From: an uncultured Dialister sp. | GTDB lineage: Bacteria > Bacillota > Negativicutes > Veillonellales > Dialisteraceae | DNA length: 6,622 nt | Reading direction: 5' to 3' | NCBI RefSeq assembly: GCF_900765565.1 | Contig: NZ_CAAFRZ010000180.1 | Location: 1-6,622, forward strand | Shown here: one piece after another, positions 1 through 5,698 of the stretch | Layout: each line of letters opens with the position of its first letter | How positions within the stretch are numbered: the first letter of the stretch is position 1 | The notes under the pieces: model-generated | Databases searched by the model: none | What the model saw: only the letters and a program-made list of their open reading frames with translations | Told to the model about the DNA's origin: nothing | Position numbers and translations under genes: made by a program

Positions 1-381
1 CGCTTTTATGTGCAGAGAAAGCGCCAACTTACCTTGGCTCAGCAGTCCTATGCAGGACTGCTGCCTTAAATAGCTCGCTATTCGCGTCGGATTATTCCTC
101 GCATTGCATAAAAATCCAAGAATAAAATCTGACAACGATTTAATCAGTGCTTCCTTAGAAACAGTAGATGATGGACTGTTCTTTTTGTACTCAATAATCC
201 TTATTATATCATACCCATGAATGGGTCTAAAGGCAGTGGGGAAACTTGTATTTGCCACTTGTACCCCACTTGCATTTGCCCATATGTATGAATGAGCTAA
301 CGGTAGTAAGTGAACGTCGCTTCGCTCATTCACCGGTGCGCAGTGGTTGGACCAGTCAAATGGCGCCCAACCCACAACCAT
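1..381 (-). CDS. Possible partial protein, 3' end beyond the window edge
   Basis: A leftward frame is open for 127 codons from an ATG at 381-379 to the window edge. I do not recognise the product. The part encoded below about position 200 looks most protein-like: it is AT-richer, contains a Lys/Ser-rich start (residues reading EYKKNSPSSTVSKEALIKS) and a mixed helical segment, and resembles the N-terminus of a larger protein. The part above 283 is translated repeat DNA shared with 3390-3423, so the ATG at 381 is probably not the true start, and it has only a weak GAG upstream. A good leftward promoter sits at 203-231, so a real message would begin near 196. No ATG lies downstream of it in this frame; only ATT, CTG (147-145) and TTG (135-133) codons do. 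It could be the start of a transposase or another accessory gene, or a chance open frame. Confidence 0.3.
   Translation of the reverse strand, partial: MVVGWAPFDWSNHCAPVNERSDVHLLPLAHSYIWANASGVQVANTSFPTAFRPIHGYDIIRIIEYKKNSPSSTVSKEALIKSLSDFILGFLCNARNNPTRIASYLRQQSCIGLLSQGKLALSLHIKA
40..63. repeat. Perfect inverted repeat, 10-bp stem
   Basis: Positions 40-49 pair perfectly with 54-63 around the four-base loop ATGC. No T-run follows on either strand, so it is not a classical terminator. It lies inside the leftward open frame at the window edge. Confidence 0.6.
203..231 (-). promoter_or_regulatory. Leftward promoter with palindrome in its spacer
   Basis: Read on the minus strand, TTTAGA (231-226) and a perfect TATAAT (208-203) are 17 bases apart, with an extended -10 TG at 211-210. 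Transcription would start near 196 and run out of the left end. The palindrome ACCCATGAATGGGT (213-226) fills almost the whole spacer and could be a repressor site. The -10 is very good and the -35 matches consensus at four of six positions. Confidence 0.5.
244..280. repeat. Short direct repeats upstream of the leftward promoter
   Basis: The 13-mer ACTTGTATTTGCC (244-256) recurs with one change as ACTTGCATTTGCC (268-280), and a shorter ACTTG copy lies between them at 257. The two 13-mers are 24 bases apart, just upstream of the leftward promoter at 203-231. A regulator-binding array is possible; no function can be read from the sequence. Confidence 0.5.
283..345 (-). repeat. Inverted fragment of the long intergenic repeat
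   Basis: Positions 310-343 match the reverse complement of 3390-3423 at 31 of 34 positions. Weaker similarity continues toward 283, matching the region up to about 3445. The fragment contains the mini-hairpin sequence GCTTCGC at 319-325. It is part of the tail of the repeat at 3110-3445 in opposite orientation, so the methyltransferase/GH18 pair lies between inverted copies. Confidence 0.65.
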
Positions 382-437
382 TAGTCTCGTTTATAGGTGT
401 GAGCAATCAGTTGGACACATAGGTTGTTCACTGCCCC

Positions 438-467
438 TTGAGATACAGGGGGAACTGCTGATACAAT
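438..467 (+). promoter_or_regulatory. Promoter of the methyltransferase/GH18 pair
   Basis: TTGAGA (438-443) and TACAAT (462-467) are 18 bases apart, with an extended -10 TG at 459-460. Transcription would start near 474, about 33 bases before the ATG at 507. No better promoter lies in 381-506, and none is evident ahead of the second gene of the pair. Confidence 0.5.
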
Positions 468-506
468 AAAACTGTTCAATACATTTACAAGCAGGACCGG
501 TGACAT

Positions 507-1700
507 ATGGAAATACGAAAAAATAAGGATACAAGGCAGGCAGCAGGGGAGCTTTGGAAAAAATTTCTCCTTTCTGCGGTGGCGGAAGATATGCTGATGG
601 GGGAGGTGGCGGACCACCTGTATCTGTCGGATATGGATTTCAAAGCGCTCTCGGCAAAAGGGGAGGACTATCTGATTTCCTCGGTGACGGAGACCGCCTT
701 TGGGGACCTGGTGGACGAAGCGGCCTATGACCTGTCTGAAAGAGCCGGTGAGTACCGACCCTGGTCGGAACTGTCCAAATATATGGGAGAGGAAGAACTG
801 GGGGATGCCCTGTTTGGTATGATTTCTTCCCGCATCACCTGCCATTCTCCCCGGGAAATCATGGACAATCCCTATTTCCGCCATATCCGGGTGGAAGGGA
901 AGACGGCAGCCCACCACCTGGCTCTTACGGTGAATGATTACCTGCCCGGCGAATTCATCCAGACCTACCATGAAGGATTCTCGGAGGATGACCCGTTCCG
1001 GGCACAGACGGCGGGCTTCTTTGATGGGAAAGTCACGTTTCCGGTGCTCCTGGAAAATGGGGAGGTATGGATGAGCCTTGTGCTGAGCGAAATCGAATCC
1101 ATGAAGGACTCCATTGAAAAGGCGAAGGGCCGGGTCATTACCTATGGCCTCGGCCTGGGATACTACGCATTCATGGCTTCAGAAAAGGATGACGTGGATT
1201 CTGTGACGGTGGTGGAGCTGAATCCCCATGTCATATCCCTTTTCCGGGAGAAGCTTTTGCCCCAGTTTCCGCACAGCCATAAAATCCATATGATTTCCGG
1301 TGATTCCCTCCGGTTTGTGGACTCCCAGAAAGATGGGGATTTTGATTACGGCTTCAGCGATTTCTGGGCCGGTATCCATGATGGTCTTCGGCTGTACTTG
1401 GATTTTATGCCCCGCACGGCCCGGTTCCGTAAGACTGTCCACGATTACTGGATTGAAAATTACATGGCTGAATATTATTTCCGACCGGCCCTCATGGAAT
1501 GGATCATGGAAGAGGTCATGGGAAAGAGAATCCGGCTGCCCGGTTTTCCGAAAAAAGAAAGAAAGGCTATGGACGGGTTCCTCCGTTTTCTCTCCGGTGA
1601 ACCGGGGATTATGGAAAGGAAAAGAGATCTGATGGCTCTCCTGAAAACGGAGAACCTGGTATCCCTAATGCGCCGCTTTGCTGTTCACGGTGGCCGTTAA
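507..1700 (+). CDS. Class I SAM-dependent methyltransferase-like protein
   Basis: This 397-residue soluble protein carries a Rossmann-type methyltransferase core in its second half. The glycine-rich motif I reads ITYGLGLGYYAF (211-222). The acidic residue that usually binds the SAM ribose is E237 in VVELNP, followed by GDSLRF (265-270) and DFDYGFSDFWAG (278-289) at the positions of motifs II and III. The overall pattern recalls spermidine-synthase-like methyltransferases of Bacillota. The first 190 residues are a helical domain I do not recognise, and the last 90 are helical and basic. Substrate is unknown. The ATG at 507 has only a modest ribosome-binding site (AGGA at 493-496, ten bases away), but no better in-frame start is visible. 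It is followed after 33 bases by the GH18 gene, most likely on one transcript. The fold assignment is strong; actual methyl transfer is inference. Confidence 0.82.
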   Translation: MEIRKNKDTRQAAGELWKKFLLSAVAEDMLMGEVADHLYLSDMDFKALSAKGEDYLISSVTETAFGDLVDEAAYDLSERAGEYRPWSELSKYMGEEELGDALFGMISSRITCHSPREIMDNPYFRHIRVEGKTAAHHLALTVNDYLPGEFIQTYHEGFSEDDPFRAQTAGFFDGKVTFPVLLENGEVWMSLVLSEIESMKDSIEKAKGRVITYGLGLGYYAFMASEKDDVDSVTVVELNPHVISLFREKLLPQFPHSHKIHMISGDSLRFVDSQKDGDFDYGFSDFWAGIHDGLRLYLDFMPRTARFRKTVHDYWIENYMAEYYFRPALMEWIMEEVMGKRIRLPGFPKKERKAMDGFLRFLSGEPGIMERKRDLMALLKTENLVSLMRRFAVHGGR

Positions 1701-1733
1701 TCAATCATTTTGTCCTTTGGAAAGGAGTCTGTT

Positions 1734-3107
1734 TTGCTGAATAAAATTGCCGCTGCCCTGGCGGCCCTGATGGCTGTTTCTTCTGTATCCCTGGCACAAT
1801 CTCCGGTCCCCGTAAAGCTCAAGGGAGATGGACTGCAGGATTTCTCTGCCTATGAAATGGATGGATCCTTTTATACGGCACCGATGGTGCTGACAAAGGG
1901 GGGTACCTGGAAACTGTCCTGGGAAAAAGACCATCTCTATGTCTATGTGACGCCAAAGGGCCTTCCTGCCGAAGAGAAGGTGGAAATTCCTTATACTGAC
2001 ATTAACGGGGGAAAGTATGTAGACCTTTCTTACTTCGGTGACGCTGCCGGACTGACGTATACCTATAAAGATAAGAAAAAAGAACTGACCATAAAGAAGA
2101 TGAAACCGGCTAAAAAGCAGAAAAACCATAAAAAAGACAACTCCATGGATTTGTCTTCCCGGCCCCTGGTGCTCTGGGATGTGAATTTCCTTTATGACCC
2201 CGACAAAGGGAGCCTTGACAGTCTTGAGGGAAACCATATCCTTTCCCCCTCCATCGGCAGCTATGGGGACATGGAAAAGGGGACATACAAGTGGGATTTT
2301 TCCTATCTGAAGAAGGCCAAAGACCATGGTCTTTCTGTGATGCCTCTCATCCACAATGATTTCGAAGTGAAAAAGACAGCGGCCTTTATGAGGGATGAAA
2401 AGCGGCAGGACCGGGTCATTTCCACCATGGCGGCTCTGGGGGAAGTGTATGGCCTCTATGGATACAATATGGATTTCGAAAACATGGACCCGAAGGATAA
2501 GGACCTCTACACCGCATTTATGAAAAAACTTTCTGCGCCGCTCCATGATAACGGTATGAAGCTCACCGCCGATATCACGGTGTACAATGCGGGCTCTCCT
2601 ACCTGGAGCCTCTGCTATGACCGGACCGCCCTTTCCGAATACTGCGATTATGAAATCATCATGGGCTACGATGAAACGCCCCGTACCAGCAAATATGCGG
2701 GCTCCGTTTCCTCTTATTCCTGGCTCGATAAAAATATCCCGGTTCTCACGGCCATGGTGCCTCCGGAAAAGCTTATCCTGGGCCTTCCTTTCTATACCCG
2801 CGTCTATTCAGGCAACCCGGGGTATATGACATCGAAAACTCTGGCCATGAAAGACGAGGACAGCCTTCTTCGAAAGACCCATGCAAAGCCCGTATGGCAG
2901 CCTGACGCCCGGCAGTACACCCTTACCTGGCGGGAAAGGGGAATCCTCCATCGGGTATACCTGGAAGAAGAAAAATCCCTTGCCGCCAAGGTGGAACTCC
3001 TCTCGAAATATCACCTGGCAGGCCTTGCCTTCTGGCGGCATGGGTTCGAGATGGATGATATTTATGGGAAATTAGGAGAAAGAGCATCTTTCAGCCCAGG
3101 CGTGTAA
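1734..3107 (+). CDS. Secreted GH18-family glycoside hydrolase (YaaH-like)
   Basis: This protein of 457 residues would hydrolyse beta-1,4-linked amino-sugar glycans outside the cytoplasm, such as peptidoglycan or chitin-type chains. I chose TTG at 1734 because AAAGGAG (1721-1727) lies six bases upstream and the product then begins with a clean signal peptide: K4, a hydrophobic stretch 5-20, and a signal peptidase I site after SLA (19-21). An in-frame TTG at 1710 would add eight residues and spoil this. Residues 25-120 form a beta-rich domain, perhaps of the copper-amine-oxidase-N stalk type. A Lys-rich linker (about 120-138) leads to the GH18 barrel from about 144. The catalytic motif is GYNMDFEN (243-250), with E249 as the likely acid and D247 before it; the first two Asp of the usual DGxDxDxE are Y242 and N245. 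IIMGYD (308-313) and LAFWRHG (431-437) fit the later barrel strands. The true substrate is unknown. Confidence 0.85.
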   Translation: MLNKIAAALAALMAVSSVSLAQSPVPVKLKGDGLQDFSAYEMDGSFYTAPMVLTKGGTWKLSWEKDHLYVYVTPKGLPAEEKVEIPYTDINGGKYVDLSYFGDAAGLTYTYKDKKKELTIKKMKPAKKQKNHKKDNSMDLSSRPLVLWDVNFLYDPDKGSLDSLEGNHILSPSIGSYGDMEKGTYKWDFSYLKKAKDHGLSVMPLIHNDFEVKKTAAFMRDEKRQDRVISTMAALGEVYGLYGYNMDFENMDPKDKDLYTAFMKKLSAPLHDNGMKLTADITVYNAGSPTWSLCYDRTALSEYCDYEIIMGYDETPRTSKYAGSVSSYSWLDKNIPVLTAMVPPEKLILGLPFYTRVYSGNPGYMTSKTLAMKDEDSLLRKTHAKPVWQPDARQYTLTWRERGILHRVYLEEEKSLAAKVELLSKYHLAGLAFWRHGFEMDDIYGKLGERASFSPGV

Positions 3108-3109
3108 AG

Positions 3110-3445
3110 GGTTCGTAAGGGGTGTGGGCTCCCTCGCTGTGCTCGATAGCCGGGGTGTGGCTGGACATCGCTGCGCTTAAAAGGAAGGGAGACCTTATAT
3201 AACGCCGCCCAAGGCGGCTGATTACCCTTATGCCCCCGGCGCGTTAGCGCCCACCACCCCACAGGGAAAGCGACTCACTGCATTCTCAGTCGCCGGGCGG
3301 CTCCTTGCAGCACGGCTATCAGCGACTCACGATGATTTGCGCGTCGCTACGCTCCTTCAAATCATGTTCGCTGCTGTGACTGCAGTTCGCTGCGCACCGG
3401 TGAACGAGCGAAGCGAGATTCACCCACCACCCTTAGCCCCATACA
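3110..3445 (+). repeat. Long intergenic repeat, copy A
   Basis: No credible gene lies in 3108-3475. Positions 3110-3369 match 6281-6622 in the same orientation, closest from GGAAGGGAGACC (3183) to 3369. Both copies hold a GCCGCC/GGCGGC hairpin, a second hairpin (here GGCGC-GTTA-GCGCC, 3238-3251), a 46-base module (here 3310-3355, once), and the hairpin ATGATTTG/CAAATCAT (3332-3339 with 3358-3365). The tail 3383-3445 is shared in inverted form with 283-345. It starts three bases after the GH18 stop and no T-run follows its hairpins, so it is not an obvious terminator. Confidence 0.8.
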
Positions 3446-3475
3446 CACGAATGGGGGATATTCAAAATCTGCATC

Positions 3476-3505
3476 AAAAAAAGACACCCCAATGGTGTCT
3501 TTTTT
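3476..3505 (-). terminator. Bidirectional rho-independent terminator
   Basis: GACACC (3483-3488) pairs with GGTGTC (3494-3499) around CCAAT, flanked by an A-run (3476-3482) and a T-run (3500-3505) that extend the stem. It gives a U-tract in both directions. Leftward it overlaps the stop codon of the HD-GYP gene (3504-3506); rightward it would stop messages leaving the GH18 region. Confidence 0.85.
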
Positions 3506-4127
3506 ATCTCGGTATGGTACTGCTGTGAAACAGGACCTTCAGGAAAGCGGAGACCACTTCCGGATCGAAGAGGATACCGGAGCCTGTCATAACGTCTCTC
3601 GAGACTTCGGCGGTGCTCTTAGTCTTGAAGTCGGGGGCTGAATAAATGGTGTCATCGTAGTAGGTGACTACCGATATGATTCGTGCTCCCAGGGGAATGT
3701 TTACATTCTTCAGGTGCTTCGGATAGCCCGTACCATCCCAGCGCTCATGGTGGCAGCGGATATAGGGAAGCAGGTCCTGGCAGCCCGGTATGGATTCCAG
3801 CATGTTGGCACCCAGTTCCGGGTGTTTCTTGTAGAGGGAAAGTTCCCGCCGGGAAAGGTAGGGGACCTTGGAAAGAATCTGGTTTGGAATCGAAAGAAGG
3901 CCGATGTCGTGAAGAAGACCGGCATACCGGATGAGGGTGATTTCATTGGCCGGAAGCCGCATGTAGACAGCGGTGGCACCGGCGTAGTTGGAGACCCGCA
4001 CCGAGTGTTCATAGAGTTCTTTTGATTTCAAACGCAGTAATTCCGTAAAATGGCTGGTAATCATATCGAGTGTATTTTGTGTATCCTGGAATGTGCCAGG
4101 ACTTTGAAAGAGTGATGAACTGTACAT
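3504..4127 (-). CDS. Stand-alone HD-GYP domain protein with altered active site
   Basis: This 207-residue cytosolic protein is almost entirely an HD-GYP domain, the family that hydrolyses cyclic di-GMP using two or three metal ions. Recognisable landmarks are ExxxH (E37, H41), the HDIG motif (H73-D74-I75-G76), H102 in KHPELG, and HHERWDGTGYP (126-136), which carries the GYP signature. Two usual features are changed. The Lys after HDIG is L77, and the Asp in the family's ADVFDAL stretch falls at T155 in VTYYDDT (154-160). The second is, by my alignment, a metal ligand of the HD superfamily. There is no receiver, PAS or membrane domain, so it lacks its own sensor. The start is supported by AGGAGT five bases upstream. 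It lies 68 bases behind the GNAT gene, beyond a terminator. It may be a weak, retuned or purely binding member of the family; the domain call is firm, the activity is not. Confidence 0.87.
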   Translation of the reverse strand: MYSSSLFQSPGTFQDTQNTLDMITSHFTELLRLKSKELYEHSVRVSNYAGATAVYMRLPANEITLIRYAGLLHDIGLLSIPNQILSKVPYLSRRELSLYKKHPELGANMLESIPGCQDLLPYIRCHHERWDGTGYPKHLKNVNIPLGARIISVVTYYDDTIYSAPDFKTKSTAEVSRDVMTGSGILFDPEVVSAFLKVLFHSSTIPR

Positions 4128-4147
4128 ATTACTCCTATCCGAGCACG

Positions 4148-4175
4148 AATAAAAAAGCAGCCTCCGAGGCTGCTT
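4148..4175 (-). terminator. Rho-independent terminator after the GNAT gene
   Basis: AGCAGCCT (4156-4163) pairs with AGGCTGCT (4167-4174) around CCG, with one further A-T pair. On the minus strand the stem is followed by a run of six T and then ATT. It lies 21 bases beyond the GNAT stop and 20 bases before the HD-GYP start, so it separates the two leftward genes. Confidence 0.85.
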
Positions 4176-4195
4176 GGGTTATGTCAAAGGAGCCT

Positions 4196-4450
4196 TCAGA
4201 TTTTGATTTTATTCCGCTTCAGCCAGGCCGTCATATAGGAGCAGTCCGATTTCATGGGATAGTGGTTTTCCGATACCCAGTCATAAAAGGCTTTGGCCAG
4301 TTTCGCGGCGATTCCCTGTCCCGAAAGGGCGTCAGGAACGATGGTGTGGAGCACGGTAACAACACCGTCTTTGTCTTCATATTCCAGGTAGGCGGTTCCT
4401 TCCGGATATTCAATTTCAAATCGATGGGTCTTTGTGTTATGTGTAATCAT
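4196..4450 (-). CDS. Small GNAT-fold N-acetyltransferase (COG2388-like)
   Basis: This 84-residue protein belongs to the short GCN5-related acetyltransferase group (Pfam Acetyltransf_CG type), usually 80-100 residues. Its family landmarks are the beta-strand TAYLEYEDKDG (19-29), HTIVP (35-39), the acetyl-CoA-binding loop SGQGIAAKL (43-51), and the C-terminal CSYMTAWLKRN (70-80) with the conserved Cys and Tyr. Substrate and role are unknown for most of the family. I chose ATG at 4450 because GAGG lies six bases upstream and a near-consensus promoter lies at 4479-4507. The longer frame from 4507 would begin inside the -35 box, so it cannot be the start of a message from this promoter. It is followed by its own terminator and then the HD-GYP gene. 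Confidence 0.85.
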   Translation of the reverse strand: MITHNTKTHRFEIEYPEGTAYLEYEDKDGVVTVLHTIVPDALSGQGIAAKLAKAFYDWVSENHYPMKSDCSYMTAWLKRNKIKI

Positions 4451-4478
4451 GATGTACCTCGTTAAAATATACAATGCT

Positions 4479-4507
4479 ATTTTACCTATTCTTTCCGGAA
4501 AGGTCAA
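4479..4507 (-). promoter_or_regulatory. Promoter of the GNAT gene
   Basis: On the minus strand TTGACC (4507-4502) and TAAAAT (4484-4479) are exactly 17 bases apart. Transcription would start near 4472, about 22 bases before the ATG at 4450. The direct repeat TTTGGGGAT (4519-4527 and 4534-4542) lies just upstream of the -35 and may or may not be regulatory. Confidence 0.7.
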
Positions 4508-4573
4508 AGGAATATATATTTGGGGATAATCAGTTTGGGGATGAAGAAAGCAGCCGAAGGGTAATGCGTGATT

Positions 4574-4683
4574 GCGAAGTGTCTCAAGGGTAACAGGCTA
4601 CGCCCGAAGGGAAGGTGTGCCGCAACATAATTATAGAGCGGCACGAGTTTTTGATACTGAAGCTATCTGCTTACGGTTGATAG
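4574..4683 (+). repeat. Second intergenic repeat family, short copy
   Basis: This stretch matches 6000-6141 in the same orientation but is shorter. It holds GAAGTGTCT (4575-4583) and one AAGGG-type module instead of two. A 7-bp hairpin GTGCCGC/GCGGCAC (4617-4623 with 4638-4644) encloses an AT-rich loop. A 23-base end at 4661-4683 agrees with 6119-6141 at 19 positions. No gene is likely here; a weak open frame through it is translated repeat. Confidence 0.7.
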
Positions 4684-4742
4684 AATTCTGGCGGCTGCAG
4701 GATGGAAATCTCAGGCATCATATGGTCAGGTTTCAGACCGGA

Positions 4743-4761
4743 TCAGTGGCAAAACCACTGA
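4743..4761. repeat. Hairpin between two repeat copies
   Basis: TCAGTGG (4743-4749) pairs with CCACTGA (4755-4761) around CAAAA. No T-run follows on either strand, so I do not call it a terminator. It lies in the 90-base spacer between the repeats at 4574-4683 and 4777-4873. Confidence 0.5.
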
Positions 4762-4776
4762 CAGAAAATATAATTG

Positions 4777-4873
4777 GCGGCGCTTTCTAATTGTCTGCGC
4801 CGCACTTTCCCCCTGGCCGCAGGCCATTCCCCTTAAGCTACCTTGCCGCAGGCATTACCCCTCAGCCACCTTT
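4777..4873 (-). repeat. Second intergenic repeat family, inverted copy
   Basis: The reverse complement of this stretch aligns end to end with 6000-6096. It has two tandem modules of about 28 bases (each carrying GGGG-AATG-CCTGCGGC variants) followed by the hairpin GCGGCGC/GCGCCGC (4777-4783 with 4797-4803) around a 13-base AT-rich loop. With the copy at 6000-6141 it forms inverted repeats around the two-gene unit at 5000-6000. Confidence 0.75.
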
Positions 4874-4883
4874 CTACCTCATA

Positions 4884-4920
4884 TGCTATAATCATTATAC
4901 AGTGTCTTTAGGAAAGACAC
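4884..4920 (+). promoter_or_regulatory. Extended -10 promoter with inverted repeats at the start site
   Basis: TGCTATAAT (4884-4892) is a perfect extended -10, and no -35 is recognisable at normal spacing. The -10 is half of a perfect palindrome TATAATCATTATA (4887-4899). Directly after it, GTGTCTTT (4902-4909) pairs with AAAGACAC (4913-4920) around AGG. This second inverted repeat would lie at the very 5' end of the message, about 80 bases before the hydrolase start. It could be an operator or a stabilising 5' hairpin. Confidence 0.6.
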
Positions 4921-4999
4921 AGTAAAGGTAAAATTTATAAGACCATCATAAAATTATATTTCACAAATATCAGTTCGAAAGAAGACAGGGGAGAGCAGT

Positions 5000-5698
5000 A
5001 TGAAACCGGTGCTTTATTTTCTTCATCACAGCGGATTTCTGGTAGAAATGGAATCCATGTTTCTTGTATTTGACTACTATCTGGATCCGGCGGGGGCGTT
5101 GGAAAAACTCTTGAAATCCTCGGATAAGCCCTTCTATTTTTTTGTCAGCCACGTGCATGGGGACCACTTCAATCCTGCCATTGCCGGCTTTGAAGGAAGA
5201 GCAAAGGGATACTTTCTCCATCGGGACTGCCGCCTTCTTCTCCGAAATTCGTCCCTCCTCCATGAGATGGATGTGGGAGATACGGTGACCGAAGGAAACC
5301 TCACGGTCCACATGTATGGATCCACCGATGCCGGTGGATCGTTTATGGTGGAGGCAGAGGGCCTCACTATTTTCCATGCCGGCGATCTGAACTGGTGGCA
5401 CTGGGCCGGGGAGGATGACCGGGATAACCGGGAGGCCCGGGATGCTTTCTTTACCGAATTGTCCAAAATCCGGGAAAAGAAGGTGGACATCGCTTTTATT
5501 CCAGTAGATGCCCGTCAGCAGGTGGCCCGGGAATGGGGGGTAAAGCAGTACCTCTCCCATTTCACCGCAGACCTTCTGGTGCCCATGCATGCCTTTGGAC
5601 AGCGCTGGAGCCCGTCCTATGAATTCCGCTGGCTCTATCCGGACCAGAATATCTGGATTCCTCAGGAAGAGGGAGACAGCTATGGAGGAAATACCTGA
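5000..5698 (+). CDS. Metallo-beta-lactamase-fold metallo-hydrolase (UlaG-like, COG2220)
   Basis: This 232-residue cytosolic protein is a predicted zinc-type hydrolase of the MBL superfamily; the substrate is not known. The metal-binding motif is SHVHGDH (50-56: H51, H53, D55, H56), the bridging Asp is D129 in FHAGDLNWWHW (125-135), and the last His is H197 in PMHAFG (195-200). At the site where many members have a third His, the sequence reads YGSTDAGGSF (106-115); STDxGxSF together with HAGDLNWWHW is what I recall from a conserved group of Bacillota hydrolases of unknown role. Length is normal. The start is supported by AGGGGAGAG (4987-4995) just upstream. A dedicated promoter lies at 4884-4892. 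The stop overlaps the start of the membrane protein gene, so the two are translated from one message. Confidence 0.88.
   Translation: MKPVLYFLHHSGFLVEMESMFLVFDYYLDPAGALEKLLKSSDKPFYFFVSHVHGDHFNPAIAGFEGRAKGYFLHRDCRLLLRNSSLLHEMDVGDTVTEGNLTVHMYGSTDAGGSFMVEAEGLTIFHAGDLNWWHWAGEDDRDNREARDAFFTELSKIREKKVDIAFIPVDARQQVAREWGVKQYLSHFTADLLVPMHAFGQRWSPSYEFRWLYPDQNIWIPQEEGDSYGGNT

Noticed and set aside
381..971. Leftward 196-codon open frame
   Set aside because: It lies mostly antisense to the methyltransferase gene, has no family motif, and its composition is explained by the real gene's codon pattern.
1701..2546. Leftward 281-codon open frame
   Set aside because: It is antisense to the GH18 gene, which has a signal peptide, linker and catalytic motif; the opposite frame has none of these.
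3337..3528. Rightward 63-codon open frame
   Set aside because: It crosses the repeat tail and the terminator at 3476-3505, so it is not a plausible message.
3683..4025. Rightward open frames of 83 and 103 codons
   Set aside because: They lie opposite the HD-GYP gene, whose motifs and ribosome-binding site show which strand is coding.
4182..4187. Perfect leftward TTGACA box
   Set aside because: At 16-18 bases downstream there is only the GC-rich terminator stem, with no -10-like sequence.
4572..4790. Rightward 72-codon open frame with TTG start
   Set aside because: It runs through two repeat copies and their hairpins, has no good ribosome-binding site, and its sequence is not protein-like.
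4508..4999. Riboswitch or T-box leader before the hydrolase
   Set aside because: The 5' leader has only one short hairpin and no conserved leader motif or terminator/antiterminator pair.
4970..5590. Leftward 206-codon open frame
   Set aside because: It is antisense to the metallo-hydrolase gene, whose metal-binding motifs are unmistakable.
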